A stretch of 64,000 bases of DNA from Pontiella desulfatans (GCF_900890425.1 NZ_CAAHFG010000001.1:4092001-4156000); one strand, 5' to 3'; counted from the stretch's first letter, positions 34,495-44,378 are shown. Numbers and translations: made by a program. Notes: generated by a model not told the origin, from the letters alone.

Positions 34495-37400
34495 TCAATG
34501 CGCAACCTGGAGCCGGACATACTTCTTGTCTTGATCCGTTTCGATCAACACGGCCACGGTTTCCACTTCGCCGTCGTCGCCAATGACCACTTCGAGGAAT
34601 CCGGTCGTTTCCCAGGTTGTGGCATCGAGCTCCGGAGCCCATTCGGCATAGACGCTGATGCCATCCACCTTGCGGCGGGTGTAGGTGATGACCAAGTTTG
34701 GATCGCTGAACGACAGGGCTGTGACGGGAGAATCGGCCGCCAGCGGATCGGTGGCGAAGATCCATTCGAGTTCGTTGGAGTTGGGGTCGCCGTCCGGATT
34801 GCCGTTGGCCGAGGTGTCGGTTCCAATGGGTGCGCCCTCGAACGCATCGAGCGCCCACTGGTCGTATACCGAGAGGACGCCGCCTTCCAAGCGAATGTTA
34901 TCGATCGCGGGGTCGGCCGAGTTCCAAAGGGTGTTTTTCGTCCGGAACCGGATGGTTACGGCGGCGTTGCCGGCATAGTCCGCCAGATCGACCACCGCGT
35001 TCGCCCACGCGCTTTCGCTGCTGGCGTGCTGTTGGCCCGAACGCGTCCAGACGTTGGACGTCCAGGTTGAACCGTCGTGAACATCGACCGACAGGAAGTC
35101 GATATAGATGCCGAACATGTGGTAGTCGAAGGTGAGCTCCGCGAAGGAGACCGCACTGAGGTCGAAGACGCATTGCACCGAGGTGGTTTTATATGAACCC
35201 GCGTCATGCCCCTCCGCATAGAGATAATAGTCGCCGTCGGAGGCGCCGCTGGGGCCGGCCGATGCCGTCGGGGTTCCGCCGCTGTTGCGCGTCCAGTCGT
35301 AATCGTCGGCCAAGGATTGCCGCCAGCCGCCGAAGCCGTGTTCGAAACTTTCGGCATAGGGAAGCGGCTGCACCTCCGCGAGGCTGATCGGGCGGGCCGG
35401 CTTGATGAACCGGAACTGCAGGTTGTCGGCGGTGTTCGTGTTGGCATCGACATCAATCACGTTCGAATTGGTGATGCGCAACCGCTTGCCGGTCGAGGGA
35501 TGGTTGATGAAGAACCAACCATGCTGGTTTTCCTGCAGCGCCCATTCCACTGCGCTGCCGGTGGTTCCGGCCGCAGAGAGCCCGACGCTGGAGCCGTTGT
35601 AATGCAAGCGGCGTCCGTCGTTGATGCCGACGATATATTTTTTACCGCCCGGCGCGGACTGGAGCATGAACTGATCCGTGGCGATGCGGTGCAGGATATT
35701 GGCATGCGTGACGGTATTGCTGGCCGGATGGTCAATCAAGCGCAGGGAGCGCCCCTTGTTGTGAATGATGTAGGCCGTGGTGTCGCGAATCGTCGTATCG
35801 CCGTCCCAGCCGGCCAGCAGCAATCCGCACTCGCTCAGATCCTCCCAGCCGGGATCCGTCTTATCGTTGCGGACATGCAGCCCCATGGTCGGGGCATCGT
35901 TCACGGTGGGGTCGTCGTTGTTGTCCTCGGTGCCCCACTCGAAGAGGGAATATTTCTTGAGATGGGCAATGCCTTCCGCGCGCCAGAGGAATTCGGCGAG
36001 CCAGTTGAAGTTGTCGTTGCGGTTCCATCCGGTGGAGGTTCCGCTCCAGTCCTTCACGGCGAATTCCGTAATCCAGATGGGCTTCCCGTAGGCGCTGTAG
36101 AGACTGTTGATGACATTGATGATGTTTTGCGGACTGCCCCCGTTGCAGCCGGCATACCAGTGCAGCGCCATGTATTCGGAACGCAGCCCCCGCTCCGCGG
36201 CCATCGCTTCATAGTTTTGGCGCCACGATCCGTTGCTCTGCGCCGGGCACGGGCCAACCAACGGCAACTGCATGCGCTCCAGCCGCGGCCACTGGTCGGC
36301 GGCATCCTCTTCCGGGATATTGGACTGTTCGGATTTGTCCGGCTCGTTGAAGCCCATCGCGCAGGTTACCTGGGAGCGGGCGTACCACTTGGGCTGGTCG
36401 CGCAGGATCACCGGCGTGTCCGATGTGAGCCAGCCCCACTGCATGGGATGGTAGTCGCCGTATTCGCAGTCGTTTTCGGCGGTGGCGCTCCAGCTGTAGA
36501 ACCAGTTCGGCCTATACATATCGTTGTAGTGGAAAAAGGCCACCTGCCCTTTTTTCGGGACATGGGTCTGGTAATTGAACGCCCATTCCTGGGAGGCGTC
36601 GGAGGTGATGCCCTTCTGGACGGCCGCATTGTCCACCACTTCCAGCGCCTTGCCGCTCCAGACGTTGACGATCCGGAAATGGGTGCCGTCGCCCGAATCC
36701 ACCAGCCGCCATTTTTGGTGGGGCATGCTGGAATAGGTTCCCTCGACGACCGGCGCGCCTTCCGCCAGCGAAGCCAGCGCAACCTCCAGGCAGTCGCCGG
36801 ATGCCTTGCTGCGCAGGCGATAGGTATCCGTCCCGATATTCAGCAGGATCTGGAACCCATCCGCGTTCAAGTCCTGGCCGGTGGCGCGGTTTTCGACCGC
36901 ATGGTATCCATCGTCATAATCCAGGAAGTTTTCCGTTGGCGGCGCCTCGTCCTTCACATCCGTCCAAAGCGGATAGCCGGACTCAAAGTTTTCGGGAAGC
37001 ACCACCAGTTCACGGATGCGCGGCGCGCCGGCATCGAGCGTCTGGATGCGGATTTTCGAGGTGGTCACCGCGACATCGAACCGGACGTCCCGTTCCAGCC
37101 GCGTGTTGCCTGCGATTGCCCCGCCGGCGAAGGCGACCCACGCGGTGCCGTTCCAATACTCCACCTTGAAGTTTTGAATCTGCGTACCCGGTTGGCCCTC
37201 CCATCCGGAATAGAGATGGATCCCGCGGATGTTTTCCGCCTGGAGCCACGAAATTTCCAGCTCCTGCGTACCGGCGTCGCCGACCCAGCAGGAGGCATCG
37301 TCGGCATAGCCATCCACCGCCAGCTTGGGATAGTTTGCCCCGCTGATGGAGGAGGCTTCCACCTGGCGCAGCTTCGCCAAGTTCAAATCCAGATCCGTTC

Positions 37401-39213
37401 CGAAAGGCACCATGGAGCCATCGGCCGTCGGCGGATAGAGCGCGAGGTCTTTTACACGGGCCACACTGTCGGTTGTATAGAGCCGAAACCGCTGGGCCGT
37501 TACCGGTGCATCGAATGCCATGTTCAGATCGATCGATGCATTGCCCGCGAACACGGCGCCGGGAATATCCACCCAGCCGGCGCCGTCGTGGTATTGCAGC
37601 GAAAAGTCGGCCATGGCGTAGCCATCCTGGGCGCCGCTGAAAAGGTGGGCGCTGCCAACCGTCATCGGGGCGGCCAACGCAAGCTCAAGCCAGTGCGGCC
37701 CGCCGCTGGGCGTGATCCACCGGCTGTCGCGCGCCACCATGCCATCGGTGGCGAACTGCTTCGGCGTGGCCGAGTTCTGGCTATCGCTTGCCGCAGCCTG
37801 GTACTTGGCGAGGTTGAAATGGTTGGGGTGCGCAAAGACCGAACCCGGCTTTGCAGTCACCGAAATGTTATCGATCCATGCGCCGCCACTGACCGAGGGG
37901 TCGTTGGCCAGACGCAGGGTGCCGATCTCCGAAACACCGGAGGAACGCGCGCCAAAATCCGCATCGACCAATTCACCGCCATCAAGGAAATCGCCGTCGC
38001 CGTTCCAGTCGATGCTCAGCGTGGCGCCCCGGTTGCCGGCCTGGGAAGGCTGGCTGCCCACTTCGATTTTCACACGGATCATGGTGGCGCCCCAGTTGAG
38101 GTAGCCATCCACCGCCGGATTCTTGAATCCGTTGTTCACTCCGGTTCCGTTTACCGTGGCTCCCGTTATCTGCCCCGAGGAGTTGACCGTGAAGAAATCC
38201 TTGTTGTTGTTCATGCGGAACGAGCATTCGTATGCACGGTTCCCTGCGGCATCCTCCAGCATGAAATAGATGCGCTGGCCATTGGCCTGCCGGGCGGCGT
38301 AGAGATCCATTTCGAGCACGAGGGCTTCGCCCCCGGCCAGATCCACGCCACGGCTGAAGACGGCATTAACGGTGTTGGAGATGGAGCCGGAGGTCACGCG
38401 GTCGAACATGAGGGCGTTGTTGGATCCGCCATCGGAAATGAGGGCGCCGGGGTTCACATCCGGCAGCGCCCAGGAACCAACCGCCGTTCCCGCATTCAGA
38501 TTCGCTTCGGAGGCATTGGCGCTTACGGAACCACTGATCGCGGTGGACGCATCGAAGTCGGCGGCGAACACCACCTCGCTTAAATCAACCGCCCCGCTGT
38601 TGCCCATGGCAAAATTAAAATCGCGCGTCGACCCCGATAGATCCGGATAAAAATTCCGCGCCAAGAAACCATCGGCATAGGCATCCGACGTATCAAAATA
38701 GGCCTTGAGTTCCACCGAGGTGGCCGCATTGGAAAAGGCCAGCGCATAGGTGGTTCCATGCTGCCCGCCCGTCAAGACGATGGGATCGAATTCATAGTAG
38801 AGGTAGTCGTTGTTCGCGGCGGCAACCTCGCCACCGGAATAGGTGTGTTCGGCGAGCACGGTCGAATCGTCCGCACTGCTGGAGAAACCCTGGTCGTAGC
38901 GAACGATCTTCAGGTTGCTTTCGCCGATAGTGCCGGCATCGACCTTGAAGGCAAAGAAATCGACCGCCCAGAACTCGCCCGCCCCCACGGTGAAGACATG
39001 CGCCTTGCCCTGCGCCCCGGTCGTGAGGGCAATCTTTTCCCCGGTTCCCCCCACCAGCGAGCTGGCCACCACATGGGCGATCGTTTCCCCCGAACCCATG
39101 ACCACGCCCGATGCGGGCGCACTCGCCAAAGAATCGAGGTAAAAACCAGCCATGGCCGCCCTCCCGGCGGTCATCAGCACCAAACAACAGACAATAAATG
39201 GGGATTTCTTCAT
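34495..39213 (-). CDS. Large secreted GH128 (beta-1,3-glucanase-like) modular glycoside hydrolase
   Basis: 1572 residues from ATG 39213, with AAGGA 5 nt upstream and signal peptide MKKSPFIVCCLVLMTAGRAAMA. Order: two beta-sandwich regions (about 20-490); two F5/8-type discoidin domains starting NLAKYQAAASDS and NLAKLRQVEASS; a ricin-type lectin domain (YRLRSKASGDCLEV...QKWRLVDSGDGTHFR); and a GH128 barrel with MGFNEPDKSEQSN (Glu957, predicted acid/base) and PIWITEFAVKDW (Glu1050, predicted nucleophile). A second ricin-like domain, a MAM-like jelly roll and a C-terminal domain follow. GH128 members cleave beta-1,3-glucans such as laminarin or curdlan; specificity here is inferred. A longer frame to 39399 enters the repeat. 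Confidence 0.85.
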   Translation of the reverse strand: MKKSPFIVCCLVLMTAGRAAMAGFYLDSLASAPASGVVMGSGETIAHVVASSLVGGTGEKIALTTGAQGKAHVFTVGAGEFWAVDFFAFKVDAGTIGESNLKIVRYDQGFSSSADDSTVLAEHTYSGGEVAAANNDYLYYEFDPIVLTGGQHGTTYALAFSNAATSVELKAYFDTSDAYADGFLARNFYPDLSGSTRDFNFAMGNSGAVDLSEVVFAADFDASTAISGSVSANASEANLNAGTAVGSWALPDVNPGALISDGGSNNALMFDRVTSGSISNTVNAVFSRGVDLAGGEALVLEMDLYAARQANGQRIYFMLEDAAGNRAYECSFRMNNNKDFFTVNSSGQITGATVNGTGVNNGFKNPAVDGYLNWGATMIRVKIEVGSQPSQAGNRGATLSIDWNGDGDFLDGGELVDADFGARSSGVSEIGTLRLANDPSVSGGAWIDNISVTAKPGSVFAHPNHFNLAKYQAAASDSQNSATPKQFATDGMVARDSRWITPSGGPHWLELALAAPMTVGSAHLFSGAQDGYAMADFSLQYHDGAGWVDIPGAVFAGNASIDLNMAFDAPVTAQRFRLYTTDSVARVKDLALYPPTADGSMVPFGTDLDLNLAKLRQVEASSISGANYPKLAVDGYADDASCWVGDAGTQELEISWLQAENIRGIHLYSGWEGQPGTQIQNFKVEYWNGTAWVAFAGGAIAGNTRLERDVRFDVAVTTSKIRIQTLDAGAPRIRELVVLPENFESGYPLWTDVKDEAPPTENFLDYDDGYHAVENRATGQDLNADGFQILLNIGTDTYRLRSKASGDCLEVALASLAEGAPVVEGTYSSMPHQKWRLVDSGDGTHFRIVNVWSGKALEVVDNAAVQKGITSDASQEWAFNYQTHVPKKGQVAFFHYNDMYRPNWFYSWSATAENDCEYGDYHPMQWGWLTSDTPVILRDQPKWYARSQVTCAMGFNEPDKSEQSNIPEEDAADQWPRLERMQLPLVGPCPAQSNGSWRQNYEAMAAERGLRSEYMALHWYAGCNGGSPQNIINVINSLYSAYGKPIWITEFAVKDWSGTSTGWNRNDNFNWLAEFLWRAEGIAHLKKYSLFEWGTEDNNDDPTVNDAPTMGLHVRNDKTDPGWEDLSECGLLLAGWDGDTTIRDTTAYIIHNKGRSLRLIDHPASNTVTHANILHRIATDQFMLQSAPGGKKYIVGINDGRRLHYNGSSVGLSAAGTTGSAVEWALQENQHGWFFINHPSTGKRLRITNSNVIDVDANTNTADNLQFRFIKPARPISLAEVQPLPYAESFEHGFGGWRQSLADDYDWTRNSGGTPTASAGPSGASDGDYYLYAEGHDAGSYKTTSVQCVFDLSAVSFAELTFDYHMFGIYIDFLSVDVHDGSTWTSNVWTRSGQQHASSESAWANAVVDLADYAGNAAVTIRFRTKNTLWNSADPAIDNIRLEGGVLSVYDQWALDAFEGAPIGTDTSANGNPDGDPNSNELEWIFATDPLAADSPVTALSFSDPNLVITYTRRKVDGISVYAEWAPELDATTWETTGFLEVVIGDDGEVETVAVLIETDQDKKYVRLQVAH

Positions 39214-39316
39214 ATACATCCTTAACGCCTGGATAGGGCTTATAGTGACAGGCCGACGGGAGATTCGTTCATAAATGGGGTCTACGTAGATTTTTATGGG
39301 AGCAATCCATAGCTCA

Positions 39317-39488
39317 TGTGCCAACGGCACAACACAACTTAGCCCTGGACGCAGTCCAAGGAGTCTGGCGAAAGAGAAATATTTGCCCTGAATGGGCAAG
39401 TTGTGCTGCCCCTACAGGGCAGAAATTGGGGGATGCCCCGAACCATAGGGCTTCGCCCCATGCTAAATTGTGTTGTGCCGTTGGCACA
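39317..39488. repeat. 172-bp element with 27-bp terminal inverted repeats
   Basis: Ends 39317-39343 and 39462-39488 are reverse complements at 26 of 27 positions (core TGTGCCAACGGCACAACACA). The interior holds smaller dyads (TGCCC/GGGCA, GCCCCT/AGGGGC-like). It encodes no transposase. MITE-like, or a long cruciform-forming repeat. Confidence 0.75.
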
Positions 39489-39724
39489 TTTACCCCCACA
39501 AAATTCCACGAAGAACCATAAATGGCAGGAAAGAGGCCGGGGCAGGCAGACCGCCAATCCGCACAAGACCAGGCCGTTGCGGGCGGGCTATGCGTGGAGC
39601 AGGCGTGACGCGGTACGATTGCCGCTCCGCCCTCGGCCAGTTTTCCGGAACCACCGGAACGGCGGCCATTCATTCACCCTTGAAACGGATATGAACCGCT
39701 GATGAACACCGAAGACTCGGATTC

Positions 39725-39826
39725 TTTACCACAGAGATCCCAGAGGCACAGAGCAACCTAATCCTCTGAACCTCAATGTCCTCTAGCGCTGCGGGTGGTG
39801 AAAACTTGTCCGGAAAACCAGAAATT
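39725..39826. repeat. Dispersed inverted repeat, left copy
   Basis: About 102 bp matching the reverse complement of 42198-42300 with roughly 85 percent identity by eye, including CCTCTAGCGC and GCGGGTGGTGAAAA. Confidence 0.75.
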
Positions 39827-40073
39827 GACGGATAGTAGTGCAGATACCATAACAGGATATGCAGAACCGATATCCAAACCCATAGGGAGGGTGGAATAAA
39901 TTTCGTATCTTCCTGTATATCAGCGTCCACCCGTGTTCATCCGTGGTTCCATTCCCGAATTAAGGTTCACGGGTTGCCCCGCACGCGGGCCGACCCTCCG
40001 GGGATTCGCCCAACGCCGAAACAACAGGCGTTAAATCCCCCATCGCAGACGCCCACAAGAACAAAAACATCAT

Positions 40074-40152
40074 ACTTGCATAAGTATGATACATGCTTTT
40101 GGCAAGCTATTATTGGACAGGATCAAATATCCTACTTGCATAAGTATGATAA
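40074..40152. repeat. Two 19-bp direct repeats 60 bp apart
   Basis: TACTTGCATAAGTATGATA at 40074-40092 and 40134-40152. Each contains the dyad ATACTT-GCAT-AAGTAT or part of it. Confidence 0.75.
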
Positions 40153-40199
40153 TTGAGTGGCATGGATTCCACATGCCTAGTCTTGATTTCCGGGGTGGT

Positions 40200-41321
40200 T
40201 TACCCGGCCCCTTCGACGCGGTCGGCTTCCTGCTGGCGGATGGCCTCTTCGTGGATGGATTGCATGACCTGCAGAACAAAGTCTTCGGACAGATCGAGCC
40301 CGATGCCTTTGTTGACGCGATCCTGCACGATTTCCTGCCAACGGTGCGGCTGGAGCGTGGATACATTCTGCTCGGTCTTGAGCCGCCCCATCTCGCGCAC
40401 AATGTCCATCCGCTTGCCGAGCAGCTCGAGTATGTTGCTATCGAGCTCATCGACATCCTCGCGAAGTTCGCTCATGCGGTTGAGGAACGTGGCGCTGTTG
40501 CTCTGTTCGTGTGGAAGCTCCAGATCCGCAACCATCGAAACAAACTGGGCGGGGGTGAGTTGCTGGGCGGCATCGGAAAGCGCGCTGGGCGGGTCGGGAT
40601 GCACCTCGACCATGAGGCCGTCGAACAACAGATCCATCGCTTCCTGGGCAATGGTTGCAATGAGGCTGGCTTTGCCGCAGATATGGCTCGGGTCGCAAAT
40701 GATCGGCACCTCGGGCATGAGGCGCATCAATTCGATCGGCATCTTCCAGGCCGGCGCGTTGCGGTAGCGCATTTCGAGCGCTGAACTGACGCCGCGGTGG
40801 ATGGCGCCGAGCTTGGTGAGCCCGGCATTGGCCAGGCGTTCGATTGCGCCGACCCAGAGCCCGGTGTCGGCACTCATTGGATTCTTCACGAAGACGGGCA
40901 CATCGGTTCCGCGCAGGGCATCGGCGATGGCCTGGACGGAAAATGGATTGGTGGTGGTGCGGGCGCCGACCCAAAGCACGTCCAGGCCATATTCCAGGCA
41001 GGCCTCCACGTGGGAGGGCTCGGCGACTTCGGTGCCGATCTTCAGTCCGGTTTCGCTACGGGCGCGATCCATCCAAGCGAGCCCCTTCAGGCCCACGCCC
41101 TCGAAGCTGCCCGGCCGCGTCCTCGGCTTCCAGATGCCGGCCCGGAAAAAGCCGACACCCTTTTCCGTCAACGCATGCGCCGTCTCAAGGACCTGCTGCT
41201 CGCTCTCCGCACTGCACGGCCCCGCCGCCAGGAAAATGTTGTCCAGGGGAAACCCCCACTGCTTGATGATATCCTTGCCCATAGCCATTCCTTGTTGGTT
41301 CAAAACGCCTAATAGTTCCAT
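40200..41321 (-). CDS. DAHP synthase (type Ib) fused to chorismate mutase
   Basis: 373 residues from ATG 41321. Residues 15-265 are a class I DAHP synthase of the short KDOP-like type: AAGPCSAES, FRAGIWKPRTRPGSFEG, GTEVAEPSHVE, VWVGARTTTNPF, IICDPSHICGK and LMVEVHPDP. The C-terminal about 90 residues are an AroQ-type chorismate mutase helix bundle (LREDVDELDSNILELLGKRMDIVREMGRLK). The fusion catalyses the first step of the shikimate pathway and the branch step to prephenate, usually allowing feedback via the mutase domain. Start chosen by homology-like alignment; no strong ribosome-binding site. Confidence 0.9.
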   Translation of the reverse strand: MELLGVLNQQGMAMGKDIIKQWGFPLDNIFLAAGPCSAESEQQVLETAHALTEKGVGFFRAGIWKPRTRPGSFEGVGLKGLAWMDRARSETGLKIGTEVAEPSHVEACLEYGLDVLWVGARTTTNPFSVQAIADALRGTDVPVFVKNPMSADTGLWVGAIERLANAGLTKLGAIHRGVSSALEMRYRNAPAWKMPIELMRLMPEVPIICDPSHICGKASLIATIAQEAMDLLFDGLMVEVHPDPPSALSDAAQQLTPAQFVSMVADLELPHEQSNSATFLNRMSELREDVDELDSNILELLGKRMDIVREMGRLKTEQNVSTLQPHRWQEIVQDRVNKGIGLDLSEDFVLQVMQSIHEEAIRQQEADRVEGAG

Positions 41322-41404
41322 GTTTGGGGCCAAGGTGCAACCGTTGCGCTTGCGGAATGCGGGGATGGGCTGTAGGGTTCCGGTTTCAAAAGAAAGGGAG
41401 ACCT

Positions 41405-42172
41405 ATGATAGATATCGACACAGCGAAAAAAATCGCGGTTCTAATCGACGCGGAGAACGCCTCGCACAAGATGCTCGGGCCGGTGCTCAACGAACTTTCC
41501 AAACATGGACACATCATTGTAAAGAAGGCCTACGGCGACTGGAGCAGCAAGCATCTGGTCAATTGGAAGACGCCGCTGAACGAGCTGGCGATCAATCCGG
41601 TGCAGCAGTTTTCCTATACGCAGGGCAAGAATTCGTCGGATGCGGCGATGATTATCGATACGATGGACTTGCTCTATACCGAGCAGTTCGACGCCATTGC
41701 GCTGGTGACTTCCGATAGCGATTTCACCAAGCTCGCCTCGCGGTTGAAGGAATCGCAGATTTTCGTATTCGGCGTTGGCGAGAGCAAAACGCCCACGGCG
41801 TTCCGCAACGCCTGCGACGACTTTATCCTGACCGAGGTGCTCGAGCTTCCGGAGGAGGAAGAGGAAAAACCCACGGCGAAGAAAGCAACCCAGAAGACCG
41901 CGGCAAAGAGGCCCGACCAGCAGACGCTGAAACAGGACACCAAGCTGGTGAACATTCTCCGGAACGCCGTGGATGAATATGCGGACGACGACGGCTGGGC
42001 GGTGCTCTCCACCTGCGGAAGCCTGGTCAAGCGGCAGTATCCGGATTTCGATCCGCGCAAATATGGCTTCAAAACCTTCACCCTGCTGTTCGAGGGCATT
42101 GGACTGTTCGACATCGATCGCCGCAAAACGGGATCGAGGAACACGGTGTTCGTGAAGGATAAGAAGAAATAG
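41405..42172 (+). CDS. NYN domain (LabA/DUF88) protein with C-terminal OST-HTH/LOTUS domain
   Basis: 255 residues from ATG 41405 with GGGAGA upstream. The N-terminal NYN domain (PIN-like RNase fold) shows AVLIDAENAS, YGDW, DAAMIIDTMDLLY and LVTSDSDFTKLASRL, which includes the acidic catalytic residues. After a Lys/Glu linker comes a winged-helix LOTUS-type domain (LVNILRNAVDEYADDDGWAVLSTCGSLVKR...YGFKTFTLLFEG). Predicted RNA-binding ribonuclease; targets unknown. Confidence 0.88.
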   Translation: MIDIDTAKKIAVLIDAENASHKMLGPVLNELSKHGHIIVKKAYGDWSSKHLVNWKTPLNELAINPVQQFSYTQGKNSSDAAMIIDTMDLLYTEQFDAIALVTSDSDFTKLASRLKESQIFVFGVGESKTPTAFRNACDDFILTEVLELPEEEEEKPTAKKATQKTAAKRPDQQTLKQDTKLVNILRNAVDEYADDDGWAVLSTCGSLVKRQYPDFDPRKYGFKTFTLLFEGIGLFDIDRRKTGSRNTVFVKDKKK

Positions 42173-42197
42173 GCATCGGGGAATGCGCCCGCAGCGG

Positions 42198-42300
42198 AAT
42201 TTCTTGTTTTCCTGACCAATTTTCACCACCCGCTGCGCTAGAGGACACTGAGGCACTGAGGATTAGGATGCTCTGTGTCTCTGGTTTCTCTGTGGTGAAA
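42198..42300. repeat. Dispersed inverted repeat, right copy
   Basis: Inverted partner of 39725-39826. The two copies bracket the DAHP synthase and NYN genes and lie just past the lptD 3' end. Confidence 0.75.
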
Positions 42301-42329
42301 ACTGACGTAGCTTTATACTTTTCATAGCA

Positions 42330-44378
42330 CTAGAAGCCGCTGGAGATCTTGGCTTCGGGGAAGGCGGAGAGACCGACCGAGAACATGATCTGGTGTTCGT
42401 CTTCGTCGTAAAGATGGTAGCCGAGGCCATAGCGCATGCAGCACCAGTTCATGTAGCCGATCACGGCGACCTCCTGGAGATCGTCGTCGCGGTCGTTGTA
42501 GCGCCCGTAGAATTCCAGTGAATATTTTCCGTTCGGATAGAGGTCCAGGCGCGGGGTCCACAACGATTTCTGGTCGGCCTGGTAGAGATGCTCCAGCCCG
42601 AAGATGATATCGTTCTTGTTGTAGGAGAGGCGCGTATCGAAGAAGGGCACCCGGCCTTCGTTCCAGTCCCACTCCCCTTCGGCATCGACCATCAGCCGCT
42701 TGGTGAGGGGCATGCGCGCATCGAGGAAGAGGGAGTCGAAATCGTTCCCGGTTCCATGGTCTTCGATGAGGTAGTGGGTATAGAGGTCGAGGTCGATGAA
42801 CCGCGAGACGCGGTTGTCGCGCTTGGTTTGCAGCACATTGCGCAGGCCGAGCTTCACCTTGTTTTCGTCCTGCAGCGTGTCGATGGAATCGAACTGGTAG
42901 AGTTCTCCGGGGGCGGCGGAGCTGTCTTGGTAGATATAGTCGGCATAGGGTTCGATCTTGTGGCGCAAACCTTTGCCGTACCAGCGCTCGCGCTCCGAAA
43001 GCACCTTGTTGGCCTGGAACGAAACCTCCATGCCGGCACTGGGAATGTTGCGAAGCTCGTCCCCGCCGGGGACGGTTTCGGAATAGTAGGTTGCGCGGTA
43101 GCCGGCCCGCGGCACCAGGCTGAGGAAGCCGAGCCGGCCGGGCAGGAAGACGGTGTTGGCGGAATCGAGCCGCGCGGCACCGTAGGGCACATCGTTTGTG
43201 TTCAGCGTGCCGATGGTCCGGTCGAGGTCGGCGATGGCGTTTTCGCTCTGGAAGTAGAGCGGGGTGCCGGGGATTTTCGTACGGTAGAGATCGAGCGAAT
43301 ATTCCCAGCGGTCGGTGTTGTCGTAGAAATCGTTCAGCCGCTGGTTGGCGAAGGCCTCGGTGCCGATGGTGCTGTTGCCGTAGACCCACGACATGTAGTT
43401 TTCGGGCTGGGCATAGCTGCGGTATTCGTCCTTGAAGAATTCCTCAATGATAGCCGGGTCGCTCAGATAGTTGAGCTTGGTGTTCACATAGAAGGTGTCG
43501 TCGAAGCGCTGGAGGTGCTCGAACTTGAAGCGGTAGCGGTCGTCGCCGATCTCCTGCCCGATCCTCGACGCTTCGTCGAATTTCGAATGGGGATCCTGGT
43601 CTTTCAGGTAGAATGCGGCAAACTTGCCGATGGCCTTCGGGTGCTCCCAGGAGAAACCCTGGCCCACGCCCACGCCGCGGTCGCTGTAGAGGTTGAGGTC
43701 GGTGATGGATTCGAAATACGGCGTCCAAGGCACCGTGGCCTTGACCATTCCATAGACGCCCCACTCGCTGCTGATTCCGGCTTCGAAGCTGAGGATTCCC
43801 TTTTGAAGCTTATGGCGCCAATAGGGCCAATAGAACACCGGCACACCGCCCAGATAGACGGTAACGCCCTTCGCCTTGATATATTCGTCGTCGATGAGAT
43901 AGGCCTCTTTCGCCCGGAGATGGAAGTGGGGATGGTCTTTTTCGCAGGTCGTGAAGGTGGCGCCGCGCATCAGATAGGTGTTGGTCGAGACGCGCTCGAC
44001 ATGGTCGACGCTCATCAGGACGGGGTCGAACTTCAGCGACGACGGGCCGAAGTCCCCGGTCTGGCTCATATAGTTGTAGTCGAGCTCGGTGCCATCCCAG
44101 ACCACGTTGTCGCGCTCGAAATGGATGTTGCCCTCCAGCCGCAGGTCGCCGGTTTGGGTGTTGCCCGAGGCCTGGTCGGCGGTAATCACGGCATTTTCAA
44201 AGCGGCCGGTCACGCCGCCGCTGGCAATGATGGTTTCGTTCGTATACTCGATGCGCGCGGCGGTGATATCGAAGGGTTCGTCGGGGATCTCCTTCGGGAT
44301 ATCCATATCGAGCGCGGCGGCGCAGGCCACCAGCCCCCACGCCCCGAGCAACCATCGTATCAACCTAGCTTTCGGCAT
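42330..44378 (-). CDS. lptD: LPS-assembly protein LptD
   Basis: 682 residues, signal peptide ending near ACAAALD. The N-terminal OstA/LptA-like jelly roll shows ITAARIEYTNETIIASGGVTG and LRLEGNIHFERDNVVWDGTEL. The large C-terminal region is an outer-membrane beta barrel with alternating aromatic strands (YWPYWRHKLQKG, GFSWEHPKAIGKFAAFYL). It inserts LPS into the outer leaflet of the outer membrane, which supports a diderm cell. Shorter than the E. coli protein (about 780). Overlaps the bamD gene upstream by 14 bp, so the two outer-membrane genes are coupled. Confidence 0.88.
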   Translation of the reverse strand: MPKARLIRWLLGAWGLVACAAALDMDIPKEIPDEPFDITAARIEYTNETIIASGGVTGRFENAVITADQASGNTQTGDLRLEGNIHFERDNVVWDGTELDYNYMSQTGDFGPSSLKFDPVLMSVDHVERVSTNTYLMRGATFTTCEKDHPHFHLRAKEAYLIDDEYIKAKGVTVYLGGVPVFYWPYWRHKLQKGILSFEAGISSEWGVYGMVKATVPWTPYFESITDLNLYSDRGVGVGQGFSWEHPKAIGKFAAFYLKDQDPHSKFDEASRIGQEIGDDRYRFKFEHLQRFDDTFYVNTKLNYLSDPAIIEEFFKDEYRSYAQPENYMSWVYGNSTIGTEAFANQRLNDFYDNTDRWEYSLDLYRTKIPGTPLYFQSENAIADLDRTIGTLNTNDVPYGAARLDSANTVFLPGRLGFLSLVPRAGYRATYYSETVPGGDELRNIPSAGMEVSFQANKVLSERERWYGKGLRHKIEPYADYIYQDSSAAPGELYQFDSIDTLQDENKVKLGLRNVLQTKRDNRVSRFIDLDLYTHYLIEDHGTGNDFDSLFLDARMPLTKRLMVDAEGEWDWNEGRVPFFDTRLSYNKNDIIFGLEHLYQADQKSLWTPRLDLYPNGKYSLEFYGRYNDRDDDLQEVAVIGYMNWCCMRYGLGYHLYDEDEHQIMFSVGLSAFPEAKISSGF

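Larger units (their letters stand above)
39214..40199. other. Repeat-bearing intergenic region
   Basis: Nearly 1 kb without a supported gene. It includes an inverted-repeat element (39317-39488), one arm of a dispersed inverted pair (39725-39826) and two 19-bp direct repeats (40074-40092, 40134-40152). Confidence 0.6.

Noticed and set aside
35206-38583. 1125-codon open frame on the plus strand
   Set aside because: Fully antisense to the GH128 gene; arises from GC-rich codon bias, with no domain or ribosome-binding site.
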